In this document: positions 27,708 through 36,101 of the stretch, in pieces
How the letters are laid out: each line of letters opens with the position of its first letter
Position numbering within the stretch: position 1 is the stretch's first letter
Source: JAJXWB01 sp037044955
GTDB taxonomy: Bacteria; Pseudomonadota; Alphaproteobacteria; Rhizobiales; Beijerinckiaceae
Direction of reading: 5' to 3'
NCBI GenBank assembly: GCA_037044955.1
Contig: JBAOHX010000002.1
Coordinates: 434,001-498,000 of the forward strand
Length of the DNA: 64,000 nt
Notes under the pieces: model-generated
Told to the model about the DNA's origin: nothing
Database searches by the model: none
Seen by the model: the letters and a program-made list of their open reading frames with translations, nothing else
Program-made: the position numbers and the translations under genes

Positions 27708-29444
27708 ATGGGCGGTTCGTTGAGGCGCATTGTTGCAGGTTTGGCGGGAACGGCGCTGTGGGCTCTCCTATCGTCGGCTTTCGCCTACGAACCGCCGCGC
27801 GGTTCGCCCGTCCGCGCCGCCATCATGGACAGCATCCGCAATCCGGTCGAGCGCGAGCTTGACCCACCAGTGCTTCTGACCGTGACCGCCCTCAACGTGG
27901 AGGGGACCTGGGCCTTTGCCTCGGTGAAAGCCATACGTTCGGATGGCAAGATGGACTGGTCGCGCACGCGACACGCGCAAGCCATGGCCAGCGGAGCGAT
28001 GAGCGATTCCATTCTGGCGCTGCTGCGTGCGAACGGCGACCAGTGGACCGTCGTGGAATTTGCCCTTGGCCCGACTGATGTTCCCTGGATTTCCTGGTCC
28101 GCGAAATATCACATTCCGCAGAAATTCTTCCAGGACGCCTACGGTCAGAGCGAGCGGCCGCCCTCGTCCAATCCACCCGCGCCGCCGCCGGCTCCGCCGG
28201 TCGCCGCCGCTCCGGTCCAGTCGGGTCCGGCGACGTCTGGCTGGAAGACCTGGAACTTGGGCGATCTGACGTTTCGCGCCCCTTCGATATGGCGGAACAC
28301 CGATTCCCCGCCGGCCGGCGCGTTGCGCATTGGCGGGAAGCCGTGGAGCGCGACCTTTGCCGACAGGACCCCGTCGGGCGAGCGTTACGCCATGATGGTC
28401 TTCACCTGGGACGACGACGAATTGATTTATTCGCGGTCTCTGGACGACAGGCAGATCGTCGGCCGGGGCCGGCAGGTCTTTGCGGATATCGAAGGGAAGC
28501 GGATCTTCTTCCGGATCAAGGACCGCTACAACGATTTCCGCGGCTTCGATGTGATCAGCAGCCAACCGCTCAAGGGCGGGACATTCAGCTTCGGCTGCCG
28601 GGCTCCGGAGGCCCAGTGGCCCGCGCTCGCCGACATGTGCGAGGAAGTCCTTGCAAGTATCGCGCTCGGGCGGGCGGCGCCGCCGGTCGTACCGGAAAAG
28701 CCGCGGGACCAACCTCAGTCATCGGCGACGCCGACGCCCGATCCTTCGGCGTCCGTGAAGCCGACCGACAAACAGGCCTCGACCGACGCCGCGGCGCCGG
28801 GTTCGGACAGTCCGGCGGCGACCGCCCGCCGCAGCGCCGAACTGGCGCTGAAACAGATCGAGGCCTACGAAAAATCCCCGCGCCCCGAGGATTGGAAGCT
28901 TGGCCTCGCGGCTGCGCAGAAAGCCGTCGATCTCGATCCGAAATCATCGCAGTTCTGGGGCTTGCTTGGTCGAATTTACGCGGCTGGCGCGAAGGAAATG
29001 GACCTTGCGCCTGCCCTTGCCGAAGAAGCCTATGAGCGTGCGATCGCGCTGGATCCGGCAGACGCCGGGTCTCGCTTCCGTCTTGCGGCCCTGCTGGTGA
29101 AGCGGGAGGCGCGGTCGGCAGCCATCGAGCAACTGGAAGCGGCCCTGTCCGGTTCGCCGAGCCTTGCGACGCTGCCGGCCGTTCTGGACCTGGCCCGTGC
29201 TTATACGGCGGACGATCAGGCGCGACGGGGCGCCGCCTTCTTCGCGCGGCTCGCCGAGGGCAGTCCGCCCGGGCATGCGGCGCAACTTGGACAGGCGTTT
29301 CTCCTGAGGGAGGATGGTCAACCTGAAGCGGCTCTCGGAATAGCGGCTCAACTCGCAGGGGACCCGAAGGCGCCGGCCGCAGTGACCGAACAGGCGCGAG
29401 CCCTGGCCAAGGACATTCAGAATACGAGGCAGGGCGGCAAATAG
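27708..29444 (+). CDS. Exported TPR protein, right member of the paralogous pair
   Basis: 578 residues. A signal peptide (MGGSLRRIVAGLAGTALWAL, cleavage near SAFA) starts at ATG 27708, chosen by GGGAGGGA 8 bases upstream over GTG 27702. Domain 1 (about 27-150: VRAAIMDSIRNPVERELD, LNVEGTWAFASVKAI, WTVVEFALGPTDVPW) is a small alpha/beta domain. A Pro-rich linker leads to domain 2 (about 185-320: LTFRAPSIW, KGGTFSFGCRAPEAQWP), similar in pattern to the N-terminal domain of the protein at 14283. After a Pro/Ser/Thr linker, TPR repeats (WGLLGRIYAAGAKE, AIALDPADAGSRFRLAALLV) align well with the TPR region of that protein. Function unknown; probably periplasmic and part of the same system. Confidence 0.7.
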   Translation: MGGSLRRIVAGLAGTALWALLSSAFAYEPPRGSPVRAAIMDSIRNPVERELDPPVLLTVTALNVEGTWAFASVKAIRSDGKMDWSRTRHAQAMASGAMSDSILALLRANGDQWTVVEFALGPTDVPWISWSAKYHIPQKFFQDAYGQSERPPSSNPPAPPPAPPVAAAPVQSGPATSGWKTWNLGDLTFRAPSIWRNTDSPPAGALRIGGKPWSATFADRTPSGERYAMMVFTWDDDELIYSRSLDDRQIVGRGRQVFADIEGKRIFFRIKDRYNDFRGFDVISSQPLKGGTFSFGCRAPEAQWPALADMCEEVLASIALGRAAPPVVPEKPRDQPQSSATPTPDPSASVKPTDKQASTDAAAPGSDSPAATARRSAELALKQIEAYEKSPRPEDWKLGLAAAQKAVDLDPKSSQFWGLLGRIYAAGAKEMDLAPALAEEAYERAIALDPADAGSRFRLAALLVKREARSAAIEQLEAALSGSPSLATLPAVLDLARAYTADDQARRGAAFFARLAEGSPPGHAAQLGQAFLLREDGQPEAALGIAAQLAGDPKAPAAVTEQARALAKDIQNTRQGGK

Positions 29445-29477
29445 TTCTGGCCAGTTCAGTCTGAAAGACCTCTTACG

Positions 29478-29499
29478 CGGCGACGACTTCGTCTCGCCG
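29478..29499. terminator. Hairpin between convergent genes
   Basis: CGGCGA(C)GAC / GTC-TCGCCG stem with one bulge and a TTC loop, located in the 58-base gap between the right TPR gene and the last transporter gene, four bases from the latter's stop. The position suits a two-way terminator, though T runs are lacking. Confidence 0.45.
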
Positions 29500-29502
29500 T
29501 TG

Positions 29503-30522
29503 TCACAGGCGTCGCGTACGGCCGCCATCGGTCGCGGCGAACGACCCGAAAGGATGAAAGCACGCCGCCCGGCGGCCGGTCTCGACTTCGAGCAGCGCCG
29601 GCGTCTCCGCTTCGCACCTGTTGTCCGCAACGGGACACCGACCGACGTAGCGACATGCCGATGCGCGTTCCGCCGCGCCTGCAACATCTCGCCGCGTCGA
29701 CGGGAGGATGGCGCGCTCCATTCCGCCGATGGCGTGGATCGAAGGCCTCGCCGCAATCAGCGCTTGCGTATAGGGATGGAGCGGCCGCGCGAACACCTCC
29801 GCTGTCGCGCCTTGCTCGACCACGACGCCGCGATACATCACGACCACCTGATCGCACATGTACCTGACCACGCCGAGATCATGACTGATGAAGACGTAGG
29901 TGAGGCCGCGATCCCGCTGCAGGCGCTTGAGCAGGTTGAGAATCTGCGCCTGGATCGCCACGTCGAGCGCCGAGACCGGCTCGTCGCACACCACCAGTTC
30001 GGGGTGGGTCGCAAGCGCGCGCGCGATGCCGATGCGTTGCCGTTGTCCGCCGGAGAACTGGTGCGGAAAGGCCGTCCGCGCGTCGGGCCGCAGGCCGACT
30101 GTCTCGATCAGTTCCGAGACGCGCGCCTCGCGTTCCATTTTCGAGCCGATCTCCTGGATGTCGAGAGGCTCGCGGATCAGGTCGCCGACGCGGGCGCGCG
30201 GATTGAGCGACGAATATGGGTCCTGGAAAATCATCTGCATGCGCCGCCGGAATGCGCGCAATGCGTCTCCTTTCAGGGAGGAGATTTCCGTGCCGCCCAG
30301 GACGATACGGCCAGCCGTGAGATCGACGAGACGCATGATCGCCGCCGCCGTCGTCGATTTGCCCGAGCCGGATTCGCCGACGATGCCGAGCGATGCGCCC
30401 CGCGCGACGTCGAAGCTCACGCCGTCGACGGCCTTCAGCACGCCGCCTGCGCCCGAGGATGCGCCCTTGCGCAAAGGGTAGTGGACCGACAGGTCCTTCA
30501 CGCTGAGGAAGGCGCCGGTCAT
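29503..30522 (-). CDS. Dipeptide/oligopeptide ABC transporter ATP-binding protein (DppF/OppF type)
   Basis: 339-residue ATPase subunit. Walker A GESGSGKSTT, signature FSGGQRQR, Walker B LVVCDEPVSALD and H-loop FISHDLGVV are intact. The C-terminus has the oligopeptide-transporter extension with cysteines (CRYVGRCPVADNRCEAE ... ACF). It is the last gene of a five-gene minus-strand operon; its ATG at 30522 overlaps the stop of the other ATPase gene. Works as a heterodimer with that ATPase to drive uptake of peptides or related solutes (opines, nickel complexes or others cannot be excluded). Confidence 0.88.
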   Translation of the reverse strand: MTGAFLSVKDLSVHYPLRKGASSGAGGVLKAVDGVSFDVARGASLGIVGESGSGKSTTAAAIMRLVDLTAGRIVLGGTEISSLKGDALRAFRRRMQMIFQDPYSSLNPRARVGDLIREPLDIQEIGSKMEREARVSELIETVGLRPDARTAFPHQFSGGQRQRIGIARALATHPELVVCDEPVSALDVAIQAQILNLLKRLQRDRGLTYVFISHDLGVVRYMCDQVVVMYRGVVVEQGATAEVFARPLHPYTQALIAARPSIHAIGGMERAILPSTRRDVAGAAERASACRYVGRCPVADNRCEAETPALLEVETGRRAACFHPFGSFAATDGGRTRRL

Positions 30523-31490
30523 GCGCAGGGCTTCCAGCAGGCGACGCCGCCGCCCGCGAGCGCTGGCGTGAAAGGGGGAAGCTCGGCGCGGCAGACGGCG
30601 TCGGCGCGGTCACAGCGACCGGCGAATGCGCATCCGGGTCCCAAGTCCGCGAGCGAGGGAACAGCGCCCGGGATTTCCGTCAGTTCGACGCCGGGGTCGG
30701 CGTCGACATCCGGGATGCAGCCGATGAGACCTTTCGTGTAGGGATGGCGCGGACGATGGATCACGTCGGCCGTCGGGCCCGACTCCACGGCGCGACCGGC
30801 GTACATGACGACGACGCGATCGGCCATTTCAGCGACCGTCCCCATGTCGTGCGTGATCAACACCATCGCGATCCCGATGCGGCGGCGCAGATCGCGCAGC
30901 ACATCGAAGACCTGCGCCTGAACCGTCACATCCAGAGCCGTGGTGGGTTCATCCGCGATCAGCAGGCGCGGCTCGCAGGCGATCGCCATGGCGATCATCA
31001 CGCGCTGGCGCATTCCGCCGGACAGTTCATGCGGATACTGGAGCGCCCGGCGTTGCGGCTCGGCGATGTCGACAGCCGCGAGCGCGTCGACCGCGCGCGC
31101 CTGCGCGGCGCGCCGTCCCAGCCCGCGATGCGTGCGCAAGGATTCCGCGATCTGTTCGCCGACAGGGAAGACCGGGTTGAGGCAGGTCATCGGATCCTGA
31201 AAGATCATCGACATGCGGTCGCCGCGCACGGCCGTCAGCCGCCGCGCGTCGGCGCTGACCAATTCCTCCCCGTCGAGACGAATGCTGCCCGAAGCGATCC
31301 TGACCTTCGGCGGCAGCAGGCCCATGGCCGCGAGCGCCGTCATGCTCTTGCCGCAGCCGGATTCTCCGACGATCGCCACAGTCTCGTTCGACGCGACCGA
31401 AAATCCGAAGTCGCGCAGGATGCGGACGTCGCCGGCGCGCGAGGCAAACGCGACATTGAGATTTTCGATGGCGAGGACCGGCCCTGTCAT
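30519..31490 (-). CDS. Dipeptide/oligopeptide ABC transporter ATP-binding protein (DppD/OppD type)
   Basis: 323 residues. Walker A GESGCGKSMT, signature LSGGMRQR, Walker B LLIADEPTTALD, and LITHDMGTV are complete, as is the C-terminal cysteine extension (CAFAGRCDRADAVC...ACW). The start at 31490 (MTGPVLAIENLNVAF) overlaps the stop of the permease gene upstream by four bases, the standard layout of Opp/Dpp operons. Longer open readings upstream are the permease region in another frame. Confidence 0.9.
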   Translation of the reverse strand: MTGPVLAIENLNVAFASRAGDVRILRDFGFSVASNETVAIVGESGCGKSMTALAAMGLLPPKVRIASGSIRLDGEELVSADARRLTAVRGDRMSMIFQDPMTCLNPVFPVGEQIAESLRTHRGLGRRAAQARAVDALAAVDIAEPQRRALQYPHELSGGMRQRVMIAMAIACEPRLLIADEPTTALDVTVQAQVFDVLRDLRRRIGIAMVLITHDMGTVAEMADRVVVMYAGRAVESGPTADVIHRPRHPYTKGLIGCIPDVDADPGVELTEIPGAVPSLADLGPGCAFAGRCDRADAVCRAELPPFTPALAGGGVACWKPCA

Positions 31491-32350
31491 CGCTCGCGCA
31501 GCCTCGGGTTGAGCGCGTCGTTCAAGCCGTCGCCGACGAGGCTGACCGCCAGAACCGTCAGGAACAAAGCGGCGCCCGGCAGCGTCGTCGCCCACCAGGC
31601 GTCGAGAAGATACGGCCGGTTGAGACCCATCATCAGGCCCCAGCTTACCGCATTGGAATCGCCGAGCCCGAGAAAGGACAGGCCGCCTTCGAACAGGATG
31701 GCTGCGCCGACCGTCAGCGTCGCCGCCACGATCAGCGGCGGCGCGGCGTTGGGCAGGATCAGCCGCCAGATGATGCGCGCGTTGCCGGCGCCCATCGAAC
31801 GCGCCGCGCGCACATAGTCCATCTCGCGAATGCGCAGGAATTCGGCGCGCGTCAATCGCGCCGGGGTCGGCCAGCTCACGAGGCCGATCGAGATCGCCAC
31901 CGTCGCCAGCGACGGGCGAAACAGGAGGACGATGGTCATCGCCAGAATGAGCGGCGGCAGCACCTGGAAGAATTCCGTCATGCGCATGAGCGCGCGGTCG
32001 ATCCAGCCGCCGTAATATCCGGCCAGCGCGCCGACGCTGACGCCGAGCGTCATGGTGAGCACGGCCGCGCTCAGTCCGACGGCGAGACTGGCGCGTCCGC
32101 CGCTGACGATGCCGGCGAGCAGGTCGCGTCCGAGATAATCGCTGCCGAGCGGCAGGCCATCCTCGCCCGGCGGTTGCAGCGGCGCTCCGACGATGTCGAG
32201 CGGATCGACGCCGTAGAGGGTCGGGCCGATCAGCGTCACGACGATGACGGCCGCCAGCAGCGCCAGACCGAACAGCGCGGCGCGATTGCGCCGGAAGCTC
32301 CTCCACGCATCCTGCAGCGGACCGCGGTCCGATCGCGGGCCGGCCGTCAT
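31487..32350 (-). CDS. Dipeptide-type ABC transporter permease (DppC/OppC type)
   Basis: 287-residue inner-membrane subunit with an N-terminal helix (ALFGLALLAAVIVVTLIGP) and BPD-transport core; the EAA loop reads DYVRAARSMGAGNARIIWRL, and GSDYLGRDLLAGIV is the usual DppC N-terminal motif. ATG 32350 overlaps the stop of the partner permease. Pairs with the DppB-like protein to form the channel. Confidence 0.88.
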   Translation of the reverse strand: MTAGPRSDRGPLQDAWRSFRRNRAALFGLALLAAVIVVTLIGPTLYGVDPLDIVGAPLQPPGEDGLPLGSDYLGRDLLAGIVSGGRASLAVGLSAAVLTMTLGVSVGALAGYYGGWIDRALMRMTEFFQVLPPLILAMTIVLLFRPSLATVAISIGLVSWPTPARLTRAEFLRIREMDYVRAARSMGAGNARIIWRLILPNAAPPLIVAATLTVGAAILFEGGLSFLGLGDSNAVSWGLMMGLNRPYLLDAWWATTLPGAALFLTVLAVSLVGDGLNDALNPRLRER

Positions 32351-33318
32351 CGTGCGCGTATCCGCGGATCGATCAGGCGATAGAGCAGATCGGTCGCCAG
32401 ATTGGCCGCAATCACCAGAAGCGCCGAGCAGAACAGAATGCCGAGCATCAGCGGCGCGTCGCGTCGCAGGATGGATTCGTAGGCGAGCCGACCCATGCCG
32501 GGCCAGCCGAAGACGGTTTCGACCAGCACGGCGCCGGCGAGCAGATGGCCGACCTGCACGCCGGCGACCGTCACCAGCGGCAGGATGGCGTTGCGCAGCG
32601 CATGCTTGTAGACGACCACGCGCTCGCTCAGACCTTTCGCGCGGGCCGTGCGGATGTAGTCGGCGCCGAGCGCCTCGATCATGCTCGTCCGCGACAGGCG
32701 GCTGTATTGCGCGAGATAGACGGAGGCCAGGGTCGCCGCCGGCAAGACGAGATGGCGCAGGATATCGGCGGACTGCGCCAGCAAGCCGGCGGGCGTTCGC
32801 GGATCTGTCATGCCCTGCGCCGGGAAGATCGGGAACAGCGAGGCGAAGACGAGCATCAGCACGATCCCCGTCCAGAATACCGGCGCGGCATAGCCGACGA
32901 GCGAGATGACCGAGACGCATTGACTGAGCAGCCCTTCGGGCCGTTGCGCGGCAAGCACGCCGAGCAGGGTTCCGACGCATATGGCCAGCGCGAGCGCGGA
33001 CAGGACCAGCAATGCGGTCGGACCGATGCGTCCGAGGATCAGCCCCGAGACCGGCGCGTTGAAATAGACGGAAAGGCCGAGGTCGCCGCGCAACAATCCG
33101 CCGGCATAGGTCAGAAATTGCCGCGGCAACGACTGGTCGAGACCGTAGAGCTTGCGGATATCGTCCAGCGTTTCCTTCGTCGCGCCGCCGGCCGCGCCGG
33201 CGATGGCTTCGGCGACATCGCCGGGCGCCGCGTGCAGCAAGAGGAAATTGAAGACGACGACAGCGAAAAGCAGCGCCAGCGCCGAACCGATCTGCGCGAG
33301 GAGGGAGCCGCCGCGCAT
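32347..33318 (-). CDS. Dipeptide-type ABC transporter permease (DppB/OppB type)
   Basis: 323-residue membrane subunit; the EAA loop is DYIRTARAKGLSERVVVYKH followed by LRNAILPLVTVAGVQVG, which is diagnostic for DppB/OppB. The first helix is IGSALALLFAVVVFNFLLL. Start is taken as ATG 33318; a TTG at 33348 would add ten residues with no membrane or signal character. It lies 40 bases after the binding-protein gene. Confidence 0.87.
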   Translation of the reverse strand: MRGGSLLAQIGSALALLFAVVVFNFLLLHAAPGDVAEAIAGAAGGATKETLDDIRKLYGLDQSLPRQFLTYAGGLLRGDLGLSVYFNAPVSGLILGRIGPTALLVLSALALAICVGTLLGVLAAQRPEGLLSQCVSVISLVGYAAPVFWTGIVLMLVFASLFPIFPAQGMTDPRTPAGLLAQSADILRHLVLPAATLASVYLAQYSRLSRTSMIEALGADYIRTARAKGLSERVVVYKHALRNAILPLVTVAGVQVGHLLAGAVLVETVFGWPGMGRLAYESILRRDAPLMLGILFCSALLVIAANLATDLLYRLIDPRIRAR

Positions 33319-33357
33319 GTCAGGCGCCGTCCGGGTGGATGACGCCAACCCGCGCTG

Positions 33358-34920
33358 TCACTTCTTCTCCAGATCCCACATGGGAGACATCGTTCCCAGC
33401 ACCGTCTTCGGCAATCCTGTCACGCTGCGCTGGGCGACGCCATAGGGCAGTTCCGTCGTCGTGTAGACGTAGGGCAGTTCCTCGGTGATGATCTTCTGGA
33501 ATTGCGCATAGAGCGCCTTGCGTTTGGCGACGTCCGTCTCCTTGGCGGCCTGGTCGAGGATGGCGTCGACCTTGTCGTTGCAATAGCCGCCTGTGTTGGT
33601 GAAGATCACGCCCTTGACCTGGTTCTTGCACAGGAACAAGCGGTGCGTGCCGATCACCGGATCGGGATAATTGTAGATCTGGCTCATCGCGATGTCGTAT
33701 TCGTAATTCGACACGCGCTGCGCCCAGGTCGCGGAATCCGGCGAGACGCGCCGCTCCAGTTCGATGCCGATCTTCTTCAATTGCGGCTTGAGCCAGTCGG
33801 CGACGCGCCCCAATCCGTCGGGCGAATAGGTCGGCGCGTCGATGGTCGCCTTGAAGCGCACGCCGCTGGCGTCCGGCTTGTAGCCGGCCTCGTCGAGAAT
33901 CCTGTTCGCTTCCTTCAGGTCATAGGCGTAGCGCACGAGGTCCTTCGTCGCGAAGGGATGGTCGGGCGGCAGAGGACCTTCGAGCGGCTGCGTCACGCCG
34001 CCCTGGAATTTCTCGACAAGAAACTTGCGGTCGATCGCATGGGCGATCGCCTTGCGGACGCGCAGATCGTTGAACGGCGCCTTGCGCAGGTTGAACTCGA
34101 TGTAGTCGACGATGGCGAGACCGGCGAAGCTGTTGGTGAAGACGTTGAGTTTCGGATTTTCCTTCAGCCGCTTGTAGTCGCCGTAGCCGAAGCTCGTCTG
34201 CAGGATGGCGTCCGTTTCGCCGTTCTCGAGCGAGAGGCGGGCCGCCTGCATGTCGTCGTAGAAGCGCAGGATGACGCGATCGGATTTCGGGCGACCGGGC
34301 AAGAAGAAATCCGGGTTGCGCACGAGCGTGATCGATTGGCCCGCCTTGAACTCGGCGACCTTGAACGGGCCCGAGCCAATCGCCATGGCGTTGGCGGGAT
34401 TGGCGCGGATCGGCCCCTCGCCGTAGACATGCTTGGGCAGAATCGGAAGCAGCAGCGTCGTGAGCGAAGACAGCAGCGCCGGATGAGACTGTTTCAGGAC
34501 GAACCGTGCGGTCAGCGGGTCCGGCGTCTCGACACGCTCGACCGGTCCCAGCGTCGAACGGCCGAACGGATGGTTGGCGCGCACCGTGTCGACGGAGAAG
34601 GCGACATCCGCCGACGTGATCGGCTTGCCGTCATGGAATTTCGCGCCGGCCCGCAGGTGGAACGTGTATGCGAGCCCATCGGGCGAAACATCCCAGCTCG
34701 TCGCAAGATAGGGCTGGGGCGTGAACTTGTCGTCGAGTTCGACCAGGCCTGCGAAGACCTGCGTGCCGGGCGTGCCGGTTCCCGTGCCCGACGCCAGCGC
34801 ATTGTTGACGAGCGGCGTGGTGATGGAGCCGACGACCAGCGTCTTGTCCTGCGCGAGCGCCGGGGAGCAGGCCGATGCGAGCAGCAGCAGACCGAGCAAT
34901 CTCTGCGGAACGAACGACAT
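33358..34920 (-). CDS. ABC transporter substrate-binding protein, dipeptide/oligopeptide family 5
   Basis: 520-residue exported binding protein, first gene of the transporter operon. The signal peptide (MSFVPQRLLGLLLLASACSPALAQ) fixes the start at 34920, with AGGAGGTCC just upstream. Family-5 marks include GAKFHDGKPITSADVAFSVD, SGPFKVAEFKAGQSITLVRN, and VRKAIAHAIDRKFLVEKF. Ligand is unknown. The divergent amidohydrolase and the GlxA-type regulator next door suggest a nitrogen-containing substrate whose amide or cyclic bond is hydrolysed after uptake (inference). Confidence 0.88.
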   Translation of the reverse strand: MSFVPQRLLGLLLLASACSPALAQDKTLVVGSITTPLVNNALASGTGTGTPGTQVFAGLVELDDKFTPQPYLATSWDVSPDGLAYTFHLRAGAKFHDGKPITSADVAFSVDTVRANHPFGRSTLGPVERVETPDPLTARFVLKQSHPALLSSLTTLLLPILPKHVYGEGPIRANPANAMAIGSGPFKVAEFKAGQSITLVRNPDFFLPGRPKSDRVILRFYDDMQAARLSLENGETDAILQTSFGYGDYKRLKENPKLNVFTNSFAGLAIVDYIEFNLRKAPFNDLRVRKAIAHAIDRKFLVEKFQGGVTQPLEGPLPPDHPFATKDLVRYAYDLKEANRILDEAGYKPDASGVRFKATIDAPTYSPDGLGRVADWLKPQLKKIGIELERRVSPDSATWAQRVSNYEYDIAMSQIYNYPDPVIGTHRLFLCKNQVKGVIFTNTGGYCNDKVDAILDQAAKETDVAKRKALYAQFQKIITEELPYVYTTTELPYGVAQRSVTGLPKTVLGTMSPMWDLEKK

Positions 34921-35020
34921 GGGGACCTCCTGGCGCAACCACTGGAAGCCTAGGGGCGGCTTGACCCGGCAATGTTCGATTTTCGGCAAGCGATGTGCCT
35001 TTTTCGGCCTAAAGGCCGCG

Positions 35021-35983
35021 TCATCTCTTGTCGTGCGACGGCGGGCGGCCGAAATACTCGACATAGCAGCGCGAAAAATGCGCGCGCGAGCGGAAGCCCG
35101 CGGCGATGGCGGCCTCGGTGACGGACGCTTCCGAAGACGACAGCATCTGTCTTGCCCGCTCCAGCCGGATCTGCCGGCGGAAACGCGCGGGGCTGACGCC
35201 GAGTTCGCTGGCGAACATGCGGTTCAATTGACGGCGGGAGACGCCGACCTCGTCGGCGAGCGCGCCGATCTTCGTCTTTTTCGGCGCGTTACGCTCGAGG
35301 GCGTCTATGGCGCGGGCGATCCGGCGTCCGACGCCGCGCCCCGGCGCGGCGCCGCGCTGGGCGTGGCCGGCCGGCCGCGGCGCGCCGTGCATGCAATGTT
35401 CGGCGACGCGTTCGGCGAGCTTGCGACCGAAGCTCGCCTCGATTTCGGCGAGCGCGAGATCCATGCCGGCCGCGCCGCCGGCGCAGGTGATCCGTCCGCC
35501 ATCGGTTTCGAACAGGCTGTCGACGACATGGACGTCGTGGAACGCTTCGCGGAATGCCGGCAGCACCTCCCAATGCGCCGTCGCGCGCCGCCCGCGCAGC
35601 AGACCGGCGCGCGCCACCAGAATCGGCGCCGTGTCGAGGCCGCCGATCGCCGCGCCGGAGCGCGCGAGCTTGCGCAGCTTCGGCAGGATCGCGCGTTCGA
35701 TCCGGACCGGCGGCTGCGCGTCGGCGATCACGAGCAGGGTTCCCGTGTCGTCGGGCAAATCCGCGAGCGCGCCGTCGACGGCGACCTTCACGCCGTTGCG
35801 GTCGGGCGTCGGCTCGCCATCGACCGATACAAGCGTCCATTTGTAAGGGCGGGCGACATAACGGTTGGCGATGCGCAGCGGCTCCAGGATGGACCACAGC
35901 GAAATGGCGGTGAAATCCGGGATCAGCAGGATCGCGATCGGCCCGGGCAGCAGACTTCTGGCCGCTTCGCTCTTCTGCGTCAT
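35021..35983 (-). CDS. GlxA-type AraC-family regulator (DJ-1/PfpI-like domain plus AraC HTH)
   Basis: 320 residues: an N-terminal class I glutamine amidotransferase-like (DJ-1/PfpI) domain (GPIAILLIPDFTAISLWSILE; ITCAGGAAGMDLALAEIEA) and a C-terminal AraC helix-turn-helix pair (IGALADEVGVSRRQLNRMF; SVTEAAIAAGFRSRAHFSR). ATG 35983 is preferred over GTG 36034, since the latter would place coding sequence over the CACGATCGTG palindrome. Regulators of this class control catabolism of quaternary amines and amino acids (GbdR, ArgR-like), which fits the dimethylglycine-dehydrogenase-like gene in the divergent operon. It likely controls both flanking operons. Confidence 0.85.
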   Translation of the reverse strand: MTQKSEAARSLLPGPIAILLIPDFTAISLWSILEPLRIANRYVARPYKWTLVSVDGEPTPDRNGVKVAVDGALADLPDDTGTLLVIADAQPPVRIERAILPKLRKLARSGAAIGGLDTAPILVARAGLLRGRRATAHWEVLPAFREAFHDVHVVDSLFETDGGRITCAGGAAGMDLALAEIEASFGRKLAERVAEHCMHGAPRPAGHAQRGAAPGRGVGRRIARAIDALERNAPKKTKIGALADEVGVSRRQLNRMFASELGVSPARFRRQIRLERARQMLSSSEASVTEAAIAAGFRSRAHFSRCYVEYFGRPPSHDKR

Positions 35984-36010
35984 CGCTTCGGCGCCCTTGG
36001 CGGAAAACGA

Positions 36011-36040
36011 CACGATCGTGGCTGAAAAGAGCACATTGTG
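36011..36040. promoter_or_regulatory. Pair of CAC-GTG palindromes between divergent operons
   Basis: CACGATCGTG (36011-36020, perfect) and CACATTGTG (36032-36040, perfect apart from its central base) have centres about 20.5 bases apart, close to two helical turns. They lie in the 118-base region between the regulator gene (minus) and the amidohydrolase gene (plus). The spacing and symmetry suit a dimeric or tetrameric regulator, most simply the adjacent GlxA-like protein. Confidence 0.4.
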
Positions 36041-36101
36041 TCAAACGGCGAGGCCTATGAATTGTTGAGCGGCGATCGCAGACGCGACGCAGGAGGACGC
36101 C

